Part shown: positions 53,701 to 64,000 of the stretch, piece by piece
Layout of the letters: every line of letters begins with the position of its first letter
Position numbering within the stretch: the stretch's first letter is position 1
Assembly (NCBI RefSeq): GCF_000003815.2
Contig: NC_049991.1
Coordinates: forward strand, 15,270,202-15,334,201
Direction: 5' to 3'
Length of the DNA: 64,000 bases
Source of the DNA: Branchiostoma floridae
Taxonomy: Eukaryota > Chordata > Leptocardii > Amphioxiformes > Branchiostomatidae
The notes under the pieces: model-generated
What the model was told of the DNA's origin: nothing
The model's database searches: none
The model's input: only the letters and a program-made list of their open reading frames with translations
Program-made: the position numbers and the translations under genes

Positions 53701-56700
53701 TGTTGCTGTTCAGTCAAAAATTTAGGTGAGTTTAATTTTTGTGTTGGATATTACAGTTAAATTACTTCAATAATGACTTCTACCAACACAGATGAACTTT
53801 CAATTTAAAAGGCAAGATCATTGAATTACAATTAGATGCCATTGGGAAATGCTAATTCATAGCCATACATCATAAATGCAACAAACACACAATAATTATA
53901 ACATAAGGCATGTGCACCTCCATCCAAGAGAGAATGAGTGAGAGTTTCAACATACAGTACTTTGTTTTGGGTTGTGCATTTATGTCTGGCACCACCGTTA
54001 CATAACAGAAATGTAAGTATCTGACAATGTATCACCATCCATGTACCTGACTTTCCAGCATGCACAGCATGGTCTGGTTGTGATTGCTTCTGCTATCTTA
54101 TCTATCTGACTAGCTGGACACATCCCTCTCCACAAATAGGAGAAGTGCTGGCACTCACCCAGATATCCACATGGCTACATATTGCTGTGCCTTGCTAAGT
54201 CCCATGAATTACAATGTCCTATCTTAGGGTCATACCTACAGTGCCAATTTCACATCGATTTCGTGATAGTATGCTTGCACATTGTGATATACAGTGGAAT
54301 TAACACATTTGTCAATGTGAAAGTAAAAGAGATAACTTCTAGATTCTATTCCTGATCCCATGTATATTTCTTGCAACATATCTCTCAAGAGCAAACTTTA
54401 TTGATTAAAATGCATCCAAAGTTCTGGACAGCGTTCAAAAAATAAAATTACTTTTTCCCAATCAATGCAATATCAATCATCCAAATTGTATGGCTAGACA
54501 CCATGTCTAAAAGCCTGTCGTGGAAGCATGAAATGTTGGATTGTGTATTACCTTGTGGCAGAGTCAAATAAGGAATAATATTACGTTCTATTTGTAACAA
54601 AAGTCTCTGTCGGCACAAGCATATCATTGATATGACAAGCACCCTTCTCAGCATTTTGTCTTCAGCCGGTAAGAACAAAATCGTGGATATCCATCATTTT
54701 ATAGATAGTACAAATTTCTAAATAGCCATGGCATACTAAAAGCACATACATGGCAAGCACTCCCAACCATACACATACTGTTAATCTTCAAACGATAATT
54801 GTTTCATTGTTGTGGTGTCTTCTCCACAGAAGCATTTAATTTTCGATTGCATTCGGCCATGTTGATTTGATTATATGGATGACATCCGTGCGCGCATCAA
54901 TTTCCATAAATAAAAAAAATTCCACCATGCTTTGAATCAATCGTACAAAGCAGCTGTAAAAGGAGCAAATACATGCCGTAGATTAAAAGAAAAATATATC
55001 GGGAAACATACACTAATTTCAACGTCAATTTCAATGTCAACGAAGAAGACTGTGAAAACAAAAATGACAAATCTATTGTTCAGTATTCAATATGCTGTGT
55101 TTGTCACTTCTTCAGCCTTCAGGACCACTTAGATTTCATAATGAATGCAACTTTTTTGGGGGGGGAGGGGGGCAAACTTTTCTTTTCATTCGTACGCTCG
55201 CATAAGTTTTGGGATTTCCATAGGATGTCATCCATAATCTATATTCTAATCAAATCAACATGTCCTTACTATTGTGAAACAGAATTTTTCAACATAAAAA
55301 CACCATGAAAATCTCTTGCTCCTACAACAAAATCAAAAGAAAAAAGGAGAATTTGCAGTACCTCATCATCTCCACATGCGGGTTGTTGTCGCCCTTGAAG
55401 TACGGGTTACTCCTGTCTGTCCGCACCACGTCTTTGTCCACAGTCACCTGCACCGTCCTCCAGAAGTGCTCCTTCTCCTCATCCGACATGGACAGTCTGG
55501 CCAACACATGCACAAACACATGGGAGAATCAAGGACTGATCATATAACATATTATAATTGTCAACACAATACTCACAATAGTTAACACTGCCCAAGAAGA
55601 TCACTCAGGCTGATAAAGATGGTCTACGTGGACTGGTGGTCACTTATACATAATGTAGAGAGGATTCTCAATGCTAAGAGTAGTAATTTCCATTATTTGA
55701 TTATACTGCTGCTGGACTCCGACTCACTGCTGCAGGGGTAGACAGCAGTCGGCTAAAGGTAATGGGAAAAATCATCACTTTTACAGGTTTAGTCACTTTT
55801 AAAGGCTTGATTGTATGCATGAATTACCACATGTACACAGTAGTTACATTGTACATGTATCTGTGCCTGACTCTGAGATATGGTACTGGGTGTTGCTGTA
55901 CAATATGTACGTGTATTGTCACGATAACAATCGGTCATCAAGGAGATATTCTAGAGGTAGTTATATACATGCAGATGGGAATACATCGGTTCAACAGCTG
56001 ACTGTCTCATACAGTTGAACTTCCTCTTTTCCCAATACTGTCTAACTCCGCAATCAATGATAATCCAGTACGCTATAGCTACCATATCTCAGCAGGGGGA
56101 ACATTAAGTTATCAAATTATTAAGCCTTTGAACCTCAAAAAACAAGTATGAATCAAAGAAAATAGCCCTATGACCCACTTAAAACCTAATTAATTTCTTG
56201 TAGCTGGAAAAGAGACACACACAGTGATGTATCAGCATAGTGTAACCTTCCAAGTCGTAGATTGTATACAGTAATATCAGACTGGCTGGTTTGGTGCTCA
56301 AGTCTAGTGCAGCACACCCTGTAAAACACCCAATCAAACGTGGAGGGCTCTAAAACACTCACACGGCGTCTCTCGTGTGCACCGCGGCGTGAAATTGGAT
56401 GGGATGGTGGGCGTGGGAGTTCATCGTAAAAACAGCCTAGCTGTAAACACAACGTTTACAGTATCATGGGGAACCATGAAATGGACGACCCTCCCTGCCG
56501 GATGTGGTACATGGGAAATGGGGACCTACACTCAGGAATTTCAAATTCTCAACTGTCCAAATCGTAAAATTAGAAGCACTATCTATGAAGATTGTACCTC
56601 CCCAAGACATTAGATTTTTATGAGACTTCCCCAAAAAATGTTTCAATGGGTGCTAGACTATTTGGCAGGCACTTGAGACATATTTCGTAACCCTGACTCA

Positions 56701-58232
56701 GGTGAAAATAAGTAACGCTACCTAGCATTGGGTAGGGATGTAACACCAGAGGCCCCATGTTTCAGAAGTTATTGAAAGAGTAGTTGGTGTTGAATCTGGC
56801 AACCTACAGTTATGAAAATACATATTTTTCATCATGAAGTTCAGACTTTTTGGACAAACGGAGTGAAATTCTGTCTATCCCAACAAGCAAATTTCTGCCC
56901 CCGGACGGAGGGACAAGTCCTGGAGGCAGCCAGTAGCAGTAGCACTGCAGACCGCCTGATCTTTAAGATCCTTTACAATTAAGGGGATGCCGCAAACTGT
57001 CCTCTCAACTGAATTTCAATGATTTTGACTGTGCCAATAACATTTTAACAACCATGTAGAAGCACTGATTTTACGGTAACAGTGTGTAAATATTTGATGA
57101 TTGTGCTGAATGTGCATGACTTTTTTTCATTGTAAATTTTTGTTATTTACAAGAATTGTCTTGCGACAAGAACAGGAAGACTAGTACCAGTGGTGTACTC
57201 TTGGCAACGCCACTGATAAATTTTCTTTAAAAAAATCTCAAACTCTCAAAGCCCTGGTACCAGGCTAGCATGTTGGTTGTTCCTCGGGTGTCTCCAGGAC
57301 CCGTCCTTCTGTCCTAGGATGAAAATGTGACTTTTGGGACAGAGATAATTTCACCCTTTCCGTCCTAAAAAGCTGAACTTCAAGACCTACAGGAAATGGA
57401 TGAACATGTGTTTTCATAGGCTTAAAATAGCAGATTGACCAACAAAAATGAACATCTTGGGCCCCCAAAGAAAGAGTCAGAAAAAATTCAAAGCTGAAGA
57501 CAGTCCTGGCTGGTCCTAGCCTACATTTGTAGGTACCATCCGGGTAGTAGTTCACTGCCATGTTCACTTCTGGCTTCTACTAATCGGCGCCCTCATCCAA
57601 AATTTGGACGATTCCAGACGTTAGAGATGTCAAGGTTCCCAGACAGAATAGCAAAAAAGCGACTGTATAAAGTGTATAAATTAAATAAACGTCGGAGCGA
57701 ACTACTATCCGGATGGTGCCCAGCCCTGGTTGGTCCTGACCTTTTGTCCTGAATGGCCTGGTACTCAGCAGACATCCTGTGGCAGTACTCCTCCCTCCCC
57801 TCGGAGGTGAACTGGAAGCAGAAGTAGTGCAGCAGGAAGGGCCACGCCTCCTTACGCACACTTGGGTCGAGCCCTCCAAAGAAAATGGCCTGAAAAAAGT
57901 ACAAGGCATTAGGTTTTCAAAAAAATCGAAAGCTGACTTTACAGATGATGACTAGCCAAAACTATGATTGATGAAAATATAAATGAGGTGAAGGCAAATT
58001 TCAAATGGCCTAAGAGGAAAGGAAGATAAAACAAAGACAAGGATGATGCTCCATCATGGTTTCTAACCTTCTTCAAGCTCTCCTCATCCTCAACTTGGCC
58101 ACGATCGTTGAAGTAAGACTGCCAGATTTCCAGAGTGATGGTCCCATAGACGTCCTCATCAGGGTGGCACTCGATGGCAGTGACGCTGGGACGGTTAATG
58201 GAGAACTGCCGACAGAACTGGTCAGACAAACC
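50751..58232 (-). CDS. TBC1D16: TBC1 domain family member 16 (C-terminal seven exons, 5' incomplete)
   Basis: Exons, high to low: 58232-58068, 57889-57741, 55496-55362, 53549-53363, 52929-52813, 51552-51346, 50969-50751 (stop TAG); 392 residues, phases consistent. The TBC (Rab-GAP) domain starts around 'FFGGLDPSVRKEAWPFLLHY'. The arginine finger lies in 'VDKDVVRTDRSN' and the glutamine finger in 'MGYTQGMSDLLAPVL', so both catalytic residues of the dual-finger mechanism are present. 'FWCFVGLMQNTIFVSSPTD' and 'EACWAHYQTDYFHLFI' are close to the vertebrate protein. The last exon encodes a Cys-rich tail (CKTCG ... CTGCHNEDGC) also found in TBC1D16. It stimulates GTP hydrolysis on Rab4A/Rab5-type GTPases in endosomal recycling. 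The N-terminal exons are beyond the right edge. Confidence 0.95.
51101..51310 (-). repeat. Decayed tandem copies of the end of the penultimate TBC1D16 exon
   Basis: The last intron contains two, perhaps three, copies of the exon end and donor of the functional exon at 51346-51410: copy A 51101-51175, copy B 51183-51253, and a fainter C from 51262. Copy A still encodes 'MHVNGDLVLRK' followed by GT, against 'MHMNGDVVLRK' in the functional exon, but an indel and a stop lie just upstream. Period about 80 bp. Confidence 0.75.
51659..51770. repeat. 60-bp tandem duplication
   Basis: Two copies of a unit with TTAGCTAGGATTTTATCATG and GGGGTCCAAAT, 60 bp apart, in a TBC1D16 intron. Confidence 0.9.
52368..52494. 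repeat. Inverted repeat CAAATAGCA..ACTGGATA
   Basis: 29-bp arms (52368-52396 and 52466-52494) differ at two positions. Related words occur near 49186, 60687 and 61634, so this is one member of a dispersed family in and around TBC1D16. Confidence 0.75.
53624..53823. mobile_element. Hairpin insertion bounded by 17-bp direct repeats
   Basis: Arms from TTGAAGTAATTTAACTGT at 53641 to the complementary ACAGTTAAATTACTTCAA ending at 53770 form a hairpin of about 55 bp per side. The 17-mer AAAAGGCAAGATCATTG occurs exactly at 53624-53640 and 53807-53823. TBC1D16 intron. Confidence 0.75.
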
Positions 58233-58854
58233 CTGCAAAAACACACCAGGACACACTCAATTTAAAATCCTACAAAGAAATCAAAGATCTAATACATGTA
58301 CCTCATTGAAATACAAATTCTACTTTTGTGCATTTCTTGCTGATTTGGTCTCTGCGTTTCTCCACTGGATCTCATAGATAAGACAATAGCAAAGACGTGC
58401 ATATTGGTAGGCATCCTTCCGCCTTGGTAGATGATGGTAGGTTATGGTAGATGATCATACAAAAAATTCATATTACAACTAGAATTTACAACACTACTTT
58501 CACATCAATTACTTCTCTGAAAATTGCTACAAATTTTGGCATCATTTAGATAGACGATGTATAGAAAAATGTTCTATTTCACATGAAGTGAACTGCAATG
58601 AAACAAATACAGTTTCAGTAAACAAAATGTCTTCTTTTATAGCTGATACATGTGTGTTGATGAACCACACTGGCCTACATACTGCAGGACTGTCCTATCC
58701 ATTTTCTCTGAGTGTGTAATCACAGTCATGACAATGATATCATCATATGACATGATATAGCTGTAAGGTGACACAAAATATAATAATCATCCTATGGGAA
58801 ATGATTCACCTCCTGATTGAGCACAGTCATACCATATACTGTACTGTAAAATGG

Positions 58855-59015
58855 ATTTAAGTTTGCGTGGATTTATTTTTGTGGTAAGAAAATAAACAAA
58901 GTGTCTGCGGTGGTTTAAGTTTGTGGTTAAATCAAGGGGTGGGCAGGTAGAGGACAGAATAGACATTTTTGTGGTCATCTTAAGTTTGTGGTGAAGCAGT
59001 CACCACAAAACATGA
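58855..59015. repeat. TTTAAGTTTGTGGT degenerate repeat
   Basis: Several degenerate copies of AAGTTTGTGGT/TTTTTGTGGT on the plus strand, ending with a complementary CACCACAAA. It looks like part of a dispersed non-autonomous element; boundaries are unclear. Confidence 0.45.
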
Positions 59016-59633
59016 AATTGCCATAAAAATTTAAAGAACTACAGTAAAAATCATCTTCACCATCTGTGCTGAATATTCCTTACAACGCTATTATTCCATG
59101 ACTCATAAACATAAATTCTCATTACAGGCAGGGCATGCAGTGTCCTACATAAAAAAACAATCCTGTAAGCCATACTAAGCTTGGGTTAACTCTCTGGGGT
59201 TAATAATCGGCCAGATTATGGTTAATATCATATTAAGGTCATAGAGTCATGTGACATATGGTGCATATAAGTACCATCAGCAGGGGCTATGGAATTTTAT
59301 GATACAGAGAGTGGGACTTAAATGTAGATTTGAATGAACAGATGGCTGAATGGCCTTTCCAACCTTAATGTAATTGCGTATTTTATGGTGACCTGAGTGC
59401 ACAAAGCCTTCAGGTACACTGGTTTCATAATAGAAACGAGGCTGCAAAATATATGGCAGGATCATTATATTTATTTAGCCTCTGGAAAATCTTGAAAGGA
59501 AAACAGTTCAGAATGGTTGATGTATTTTTCTCAAGATGGGTTATATAGCTTATATATATTTGTATATATTTGCTACTTTCTTGCAAATTTCTATATTAGA
59601 TAGGGGAAAAATTCTTTAATTTTCCTAAGCTTC

Positions 59634-59895
59634 TTTGATAAAGATTCTATGCCAGTGAAGGAAGTGTGTGGTTAAGACTGAGGAGTATATGAGGACAAAT
59701 AATAATTGACATAAAAAATGACTTATCAGAAGTGGTCATTACAGTACAATATACAATATAGCATGTTATTTGATAAAGATTCTATGCCAGTGAAGGAAGT
59801 GTGTGGTTAAGACTTAGGAGTATATGAGGACAAATAATAATTGACATAAAAAATGACTATCAGAAGTTGGCCATTGCAGTACAATATAGCATGTC
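59634..59895. repeat. 135-bp tandem duplication
   Basis: Two copies starting TTTGATAAAGATTCTATGCC at 59634 and 59769, over 95% identical by eye, with small deletions in the second copy. Recent local duplication. Confidence 0.92.
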
Positions 59896-60686
59896 CTCAA
59901 CAGTCACACTCAGCAGTCTCCTAACTTACATCACTGCCAATGGAAATCTACAAAGCAATGAAACAGGGCAATTACACATGTATCAGTCAATCTCACCTTC
60001 ATTGCAGTTGTTAGTTAGGCGGTTTTAGAACTACCAAATATTCAGCACCAAGGCCAATACTTTTAGTCGTCCAGGTTTTGATCTATAGGATGAGTTTGCC
60101 AACTTGTCACAACAAGGTCAATTCAGGTGCAGATTACATTGTATATCCAAACTATTCATCAGCTACCTACACTACAGCACTAAACAGTTCCACCAGTTTG
60201 CGGTAGATGAGGAATCATTCTCGGGGAATTACAAGTGATGGATTACTTGCAATAAGCAGCACCTTTCGATCCAGGTTTCGCGCTGTGAAAAACAATCACG
60301 TTGTGTGAAGGTCAGTTACTTCAGCTCTTTAGGAAGCAAATGTCAAGGTCATACGACCTTTCACATTAATCTTTTGGAAATGACTGGTATGTCAACTTTG
60401 CTGTTACAAATACTTGCATGCACAGCACTGCACATGGTGCAAGGCAATAAATTTGGGAGAAAAAAACTCCAAATCATATCAAACATGTTCCTGTTGACTT
60501 ATGATGTATACTATCATGCATGTATAACTTTGGTGCACAGATGATCCCATAATATGGAAGGCATTATATCCTATCCTTTACTTTACTGAGTGCCAATTCT
60601 GCATCATGCTTCTAATACAGTGGAGGTGAAGATTGGACATAATATGGAATATTGTTAATCCCCAACAACAAACAACCAGAAATGAT

Positions 60687-60785
60687 GCCAAATAGCAGTA
60701 GCTCTAGTAGCTTGAACCAGTTGCTCAAGTAGCTGCTCTTTGAGATATGTTATCATCAGGATGTCTAAATGAAATTAGAAACCTT
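60687..60785. repeat. CAAATAGCA-family repeat
   Basis: CCAAATAGCAGTAGCTCTAG then CAGTTGCTCAAGTAGCTGCT, with ATCATCAGGATGTCTAAATG after it, resembling 52368-52520 and 61634-61730. Confidence 0.5.
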
Positions 60786-61633
60786 CATTCATGTAACCAG
60801 AAATCTACTGCCAACACCTCCTGATTCAAGATGCAAGAAAGGCTTTGATCGCAGTCTTAACTTAACAGCTTAAAATGCATGGATACCCAACGGGACTTGC
60901 TAACACAATCTTAGTCAACTCGATTATCAGCCTTTAAATAGAACTCAAGAACCATTTTACAATTCCAGACATTTTGAGGGAACAAATAGTTAAAATATAC
61001 AACAGCATATTGACCCCATGTTAAGTAAATAAATGGACCAATCTAAAAGGAATAGTTCCCAGAAGTACAGGCAAATACTAGAACATCTAAAGCTGTAGAC
61101 AGTCAAACTGTCAGCATAAGACTCTGAGACAGTATATCACAAAGTACGAAACAATATTTCTTTGCAATCCCAACTTTCAAAATGCGCCCAAGGGTGTAGT
61201 TGTGTGTGGTGGAAAATGTTATCTATCAAAAATACTGACAACGTCGTTGCACACAAATTGAAAGCAATAGAACAGAGACGTTCAACAGGTATTCATTGAT
61301 TAATTGATACAAATGAAGAAATGACGGAGGTAGGAGGAATTCAACATGTCACTGGTGAAGAAGCCAGTCAGCTTTTCTCAAATGGATATATTAGAAAGCA
61401 GGTAGTACTTGTGAGATATTTAAGATAGTCGTTGAAGAGTTTTATCAGTCATGTATAAATATTGTTAATAGAATATTCTTCAGTGACACTTTAAAAGGCA
61501 TAAACACGTACCCAAAATTCAGAAGATCAACGCAAGTCTTTTAGTGTCACTGTTTAAAAAATATTTTATTAACTTACTAAAGGTAAGATAGTATTTGTTA
61601 TTGTCCCATAGACTTGTCTGAAAGCAAGGAATC

Positions 61634-61735
61634 ACCAAATAGCAATTATTCAAGCAGCTGGATTTGATTTTGGAAATGGTCAGACGTTTCAGATGATATC
61701 AGTTATCTTTTGTCACTGAAGAGATCTTGTTGGTG
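61634..61735. repeat. CAAATAGCA-family repeat
   Basis: CACCAAATAGCAATTATTCA, AGCAGCTGGAT, TTTTGGAAATGGTCAGACG and TTTTGTCACTGA follow the order seen at 52368-52460. Confidence 0.55.
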
Positions 61736-64000
61736 CTGAATCTCCTGTTTCCTTCAATGTAACAAAACAAGTTTAACCGGACCCATACTCTTATCTTCCC
61801 AGCAGCTCCCACCCACCACCTTCTTGGAAGTTGTTGTAAGTTTTACAATTCCTCTGTGTGGGCTTTCTGGTGGGCTAGCCAGTTATCACTACTTCAAGTG
61901 ATAAAATGAACATGCCAAATATCACCCCTGCATGACTAGTTTTAAGCACTCTAGAAATGCCCTATGAACACTTTTGTCCCCCAAAGAGATCATAAAGACT
62001 GTGTTCCTGTCACCATGTGGGTGGGTAAGGGATTCTTCATGGTTGAAATGGGAAAACAGACGCACAAACTGTAATCCATGGGGGCTTGAAGAGAGTCATC
62101 ACTATGATGTATTTGTCAGTCGAAACCCTAAAGTTCAGCCTTGCAGGCATCTATAAAATGAAGACTTTAAGTTATTACGAAGGATTCCTAATCATGCTAA
62201 CTTATCAAAGCTTCTTTGAACAAACAATGCATGATATCTGTACATGTACATGGCACTGTATATGTATCATGTACATGGAGAGTTGTTAGCAAATAGAACT
62301 TTTGGCCATCTACATGCATAGGAGCATGTTTGGGATAAGTCTACTTAGTCTCTTGAGGAAGAACAATAGACTTGCAAGGGTATTGCTGTTAAGACAATAT
62401 TGCTTCAATGTGGCATAACTAAGCCACTAAAGCTCTAGACTTAGTCTTGTAAATTGGCTCTTTTGTACGTGTCAAGAGAAATTAACAGCAATAACCCAGG
62501 GGGATGATTTCAATTGATTGATAGGTAGTTCTTTTTTTGTAGAATCATGCTAGCTAGACAGTATAAATGGACCTGATAAATGTCTATAATAACTATAAAA
62601 AAGCCTCTCCTGTACACCTTCATTTTCTATTTGATAAACGCTTTGTCTAAGGGCTAAGGAACAGCCAAACTCAAATGACATATGATTCTTTTTGCCAGAT
62701 GATGACAGGACCAGAAGGACCATGATTGTGAATACATGACAAATCCATTTTTCAAAATGTCAAAATAACAACACTGCTAGTACCATGTAATAGAAAATGG
62801 CAGATGTAACATATACAGCACTGAAGCATACCTTAATCAGATGGCAGAAATGGAGCATGATCTGATCGAAAACCTACCGGTCCTGCTGTTCCAATTACTA
62901 TCCAACCTGTGGTGTTTCAGATTAAAGCTGAGGACTTCTCAATGGAAATTACAGGAGGACCCAAGTGGGTAACTTCATTGATTCTCTTACAACATACTCC
63001 CCAAGAAGGTGAACCTTTGCATTTAGAAATCAGGATAAGTGTTGATGGTTGTTCGGTTGAATATGTATGCCTATGGCTTTCCTCTCAGTCAGGGACTGAT
63101 CCTTGTACTATCTGGGTGCTTTGTCTAGTCTTCAATAGGTATTACAAATCTTTCATGCAGAAATGATGGAATACCAAAACTTATAGCATGAGCAAGACAG
63201 CATGCTATGCATTCAAATCAGTGATATATATACACACTGTCAGCCATTGTACCATTGTGCAACAAACTAAGTCAGTGAATCTCAGAGAATCACCTCAAAG
63301 ACATATCCAGTAACACCATTCTCTACCTAATAAAGCTCTGGGACTACCCATGTGCAGAGAGGTGGAAACAAACCCCGACACCCTCAATTGTAACGACTTC
63401 CTTCTTCAAGTTCTTGGATGACAGTAAAAAGAAATCCAATTTGTACAGATTCTCTCCATGAAAGTTAGACAGTCATTTATCATGGCATTTCGGTTATATC
63501 GGTACAAGTGAACTGGAATAACCTACATAAGAATTGACCCTATGCTGTTTGAAGCAAAGGGAATTTGAAATATACGGGTGTAATTATTTGGGCCTGTGCC
63601 AAAAATGCCAAGCATCTACTCTGCTTTCAAAGGTTATCTTCCAACTATGTTTTATGATCTAAAAACCTACAGAAAAACAAAAGTTTGAAGCAAGAAATGC
63701 CAAACATTGTCTTTTTTGCTGTGGCATGTATATCTACATGATCAAATTTAATGCATAAGAATGAATGCAGCTACAAGACTTTTCAAAGACTGTAGATGCA
63801 GAACACAGTGAATGATGATGATATATGAACTTAGCTGTAACAGATATTCATATAATATCCAAAAGATTTTGTGACTTCACCTTCTCATCACAAGTACACT
63901 AATAGAAATTCACAGTGCCCTCTCAACAAAAGCTATTAATAATCAATCTCAAAAGAAACATTTCAGTCTAGTACATAAACAACTGTGTTGTCAATTTCTC

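Larger units (their letters stand above)
58233..64000 (-). other. TBC1D16 intron, no exon found
   Basis: The exon at 58232 begins after an acceptor, so transcription comes from beyond 64000. I see no further coding exon in this 5.7 kb on either strand. It contains repeats: a TTTGTGGT-rich segment (about 58855-59010), a 135-bp tandem duplication (59634-59895) and two members of the CAAATAGCA family (60687 and 61634). Confidence 0.6.

Noticed and set aside
54832-55140. Possible small gene around the plus-strand frame at 54932
   Set aside because: Short, Lys/Thr-rich, no splice partners, within a TBC1D16 intron.

Overview
The window reads as chordate nuclear DNA, most likely an amphioxus (Branchiostoma). 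Genes have many short exons with GT-AG introns. The gene set is vertebrate-like, and the introns are packed with small inverted-repeat DNA transposons. The species call is inference: the sequence shows an invertebrate deuterostome style but no species-specific marker. One run of 100 N (14712-14811) marks a scaffold gap.

Layout, left to right: (1) 1-5727, repeats and 3' flank without a supported gene. (2) 5728-9524 minus, an unnamed gene for a proline-rich protein ending in a clear beta-trefoil; its leader exon is near 10307. (3) 12323-20584 minus, WBP2. Its 5.3 kb intron 5 holds a broken Helitron, a 42-bp minisatellite and a foldback element. (4) 21320-24404 plus, a small gene matching the C-terminal part of IQANK1, with a tRNA-Glu(UUC) gene antisense in its third intron. 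(5) 25411-34716 plus, cyclin F (CCNF), 16 coding exons. (6) 37690-39083 minus, a promethin/LDAF1-like lipid-droplet protein. (7) 39781-47285 plus, mitochondrial tyrosyl-tRNA synthetase (YARS2), 13 exons. (8) 50751-58232 minus, the last seven coding exons of TBC1D16; its 5' part lies beyond the right edge. The final 5.7 kb appears to be intron.

The reconstructed coding lengths (WBP2 257 aa, CCNF 784 aa, LDAF1-like 171 aa, YARS2 473 aa) lie close to the vertebrate proteins, and all splice phases are consistent. Two gene pairs are head-to-head with about 0.7 kb between start codons (WBP2 with the IQANK1-like gene; LDAF1 with YARS2), which suggests shared promoters. These are unrelated housekeeping and regulatory genes, not a pathway cluster.

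The most unusual content is in the mobile DNA. The Helitron remnant carries an N-terminal papain-like cysteine protease whose Cys and Asp-x-His arrangement recalls the herpesvirus tegument (C76) deubiquitinase fold. Its Rep domain is cut exactly where the HUH motif should begin, and a second decayed piece of the same element lies just beyond. Several MITEs show clean target-site duplications. TBC1D16's last intron holds decayed copies of the end of the preceding exon.
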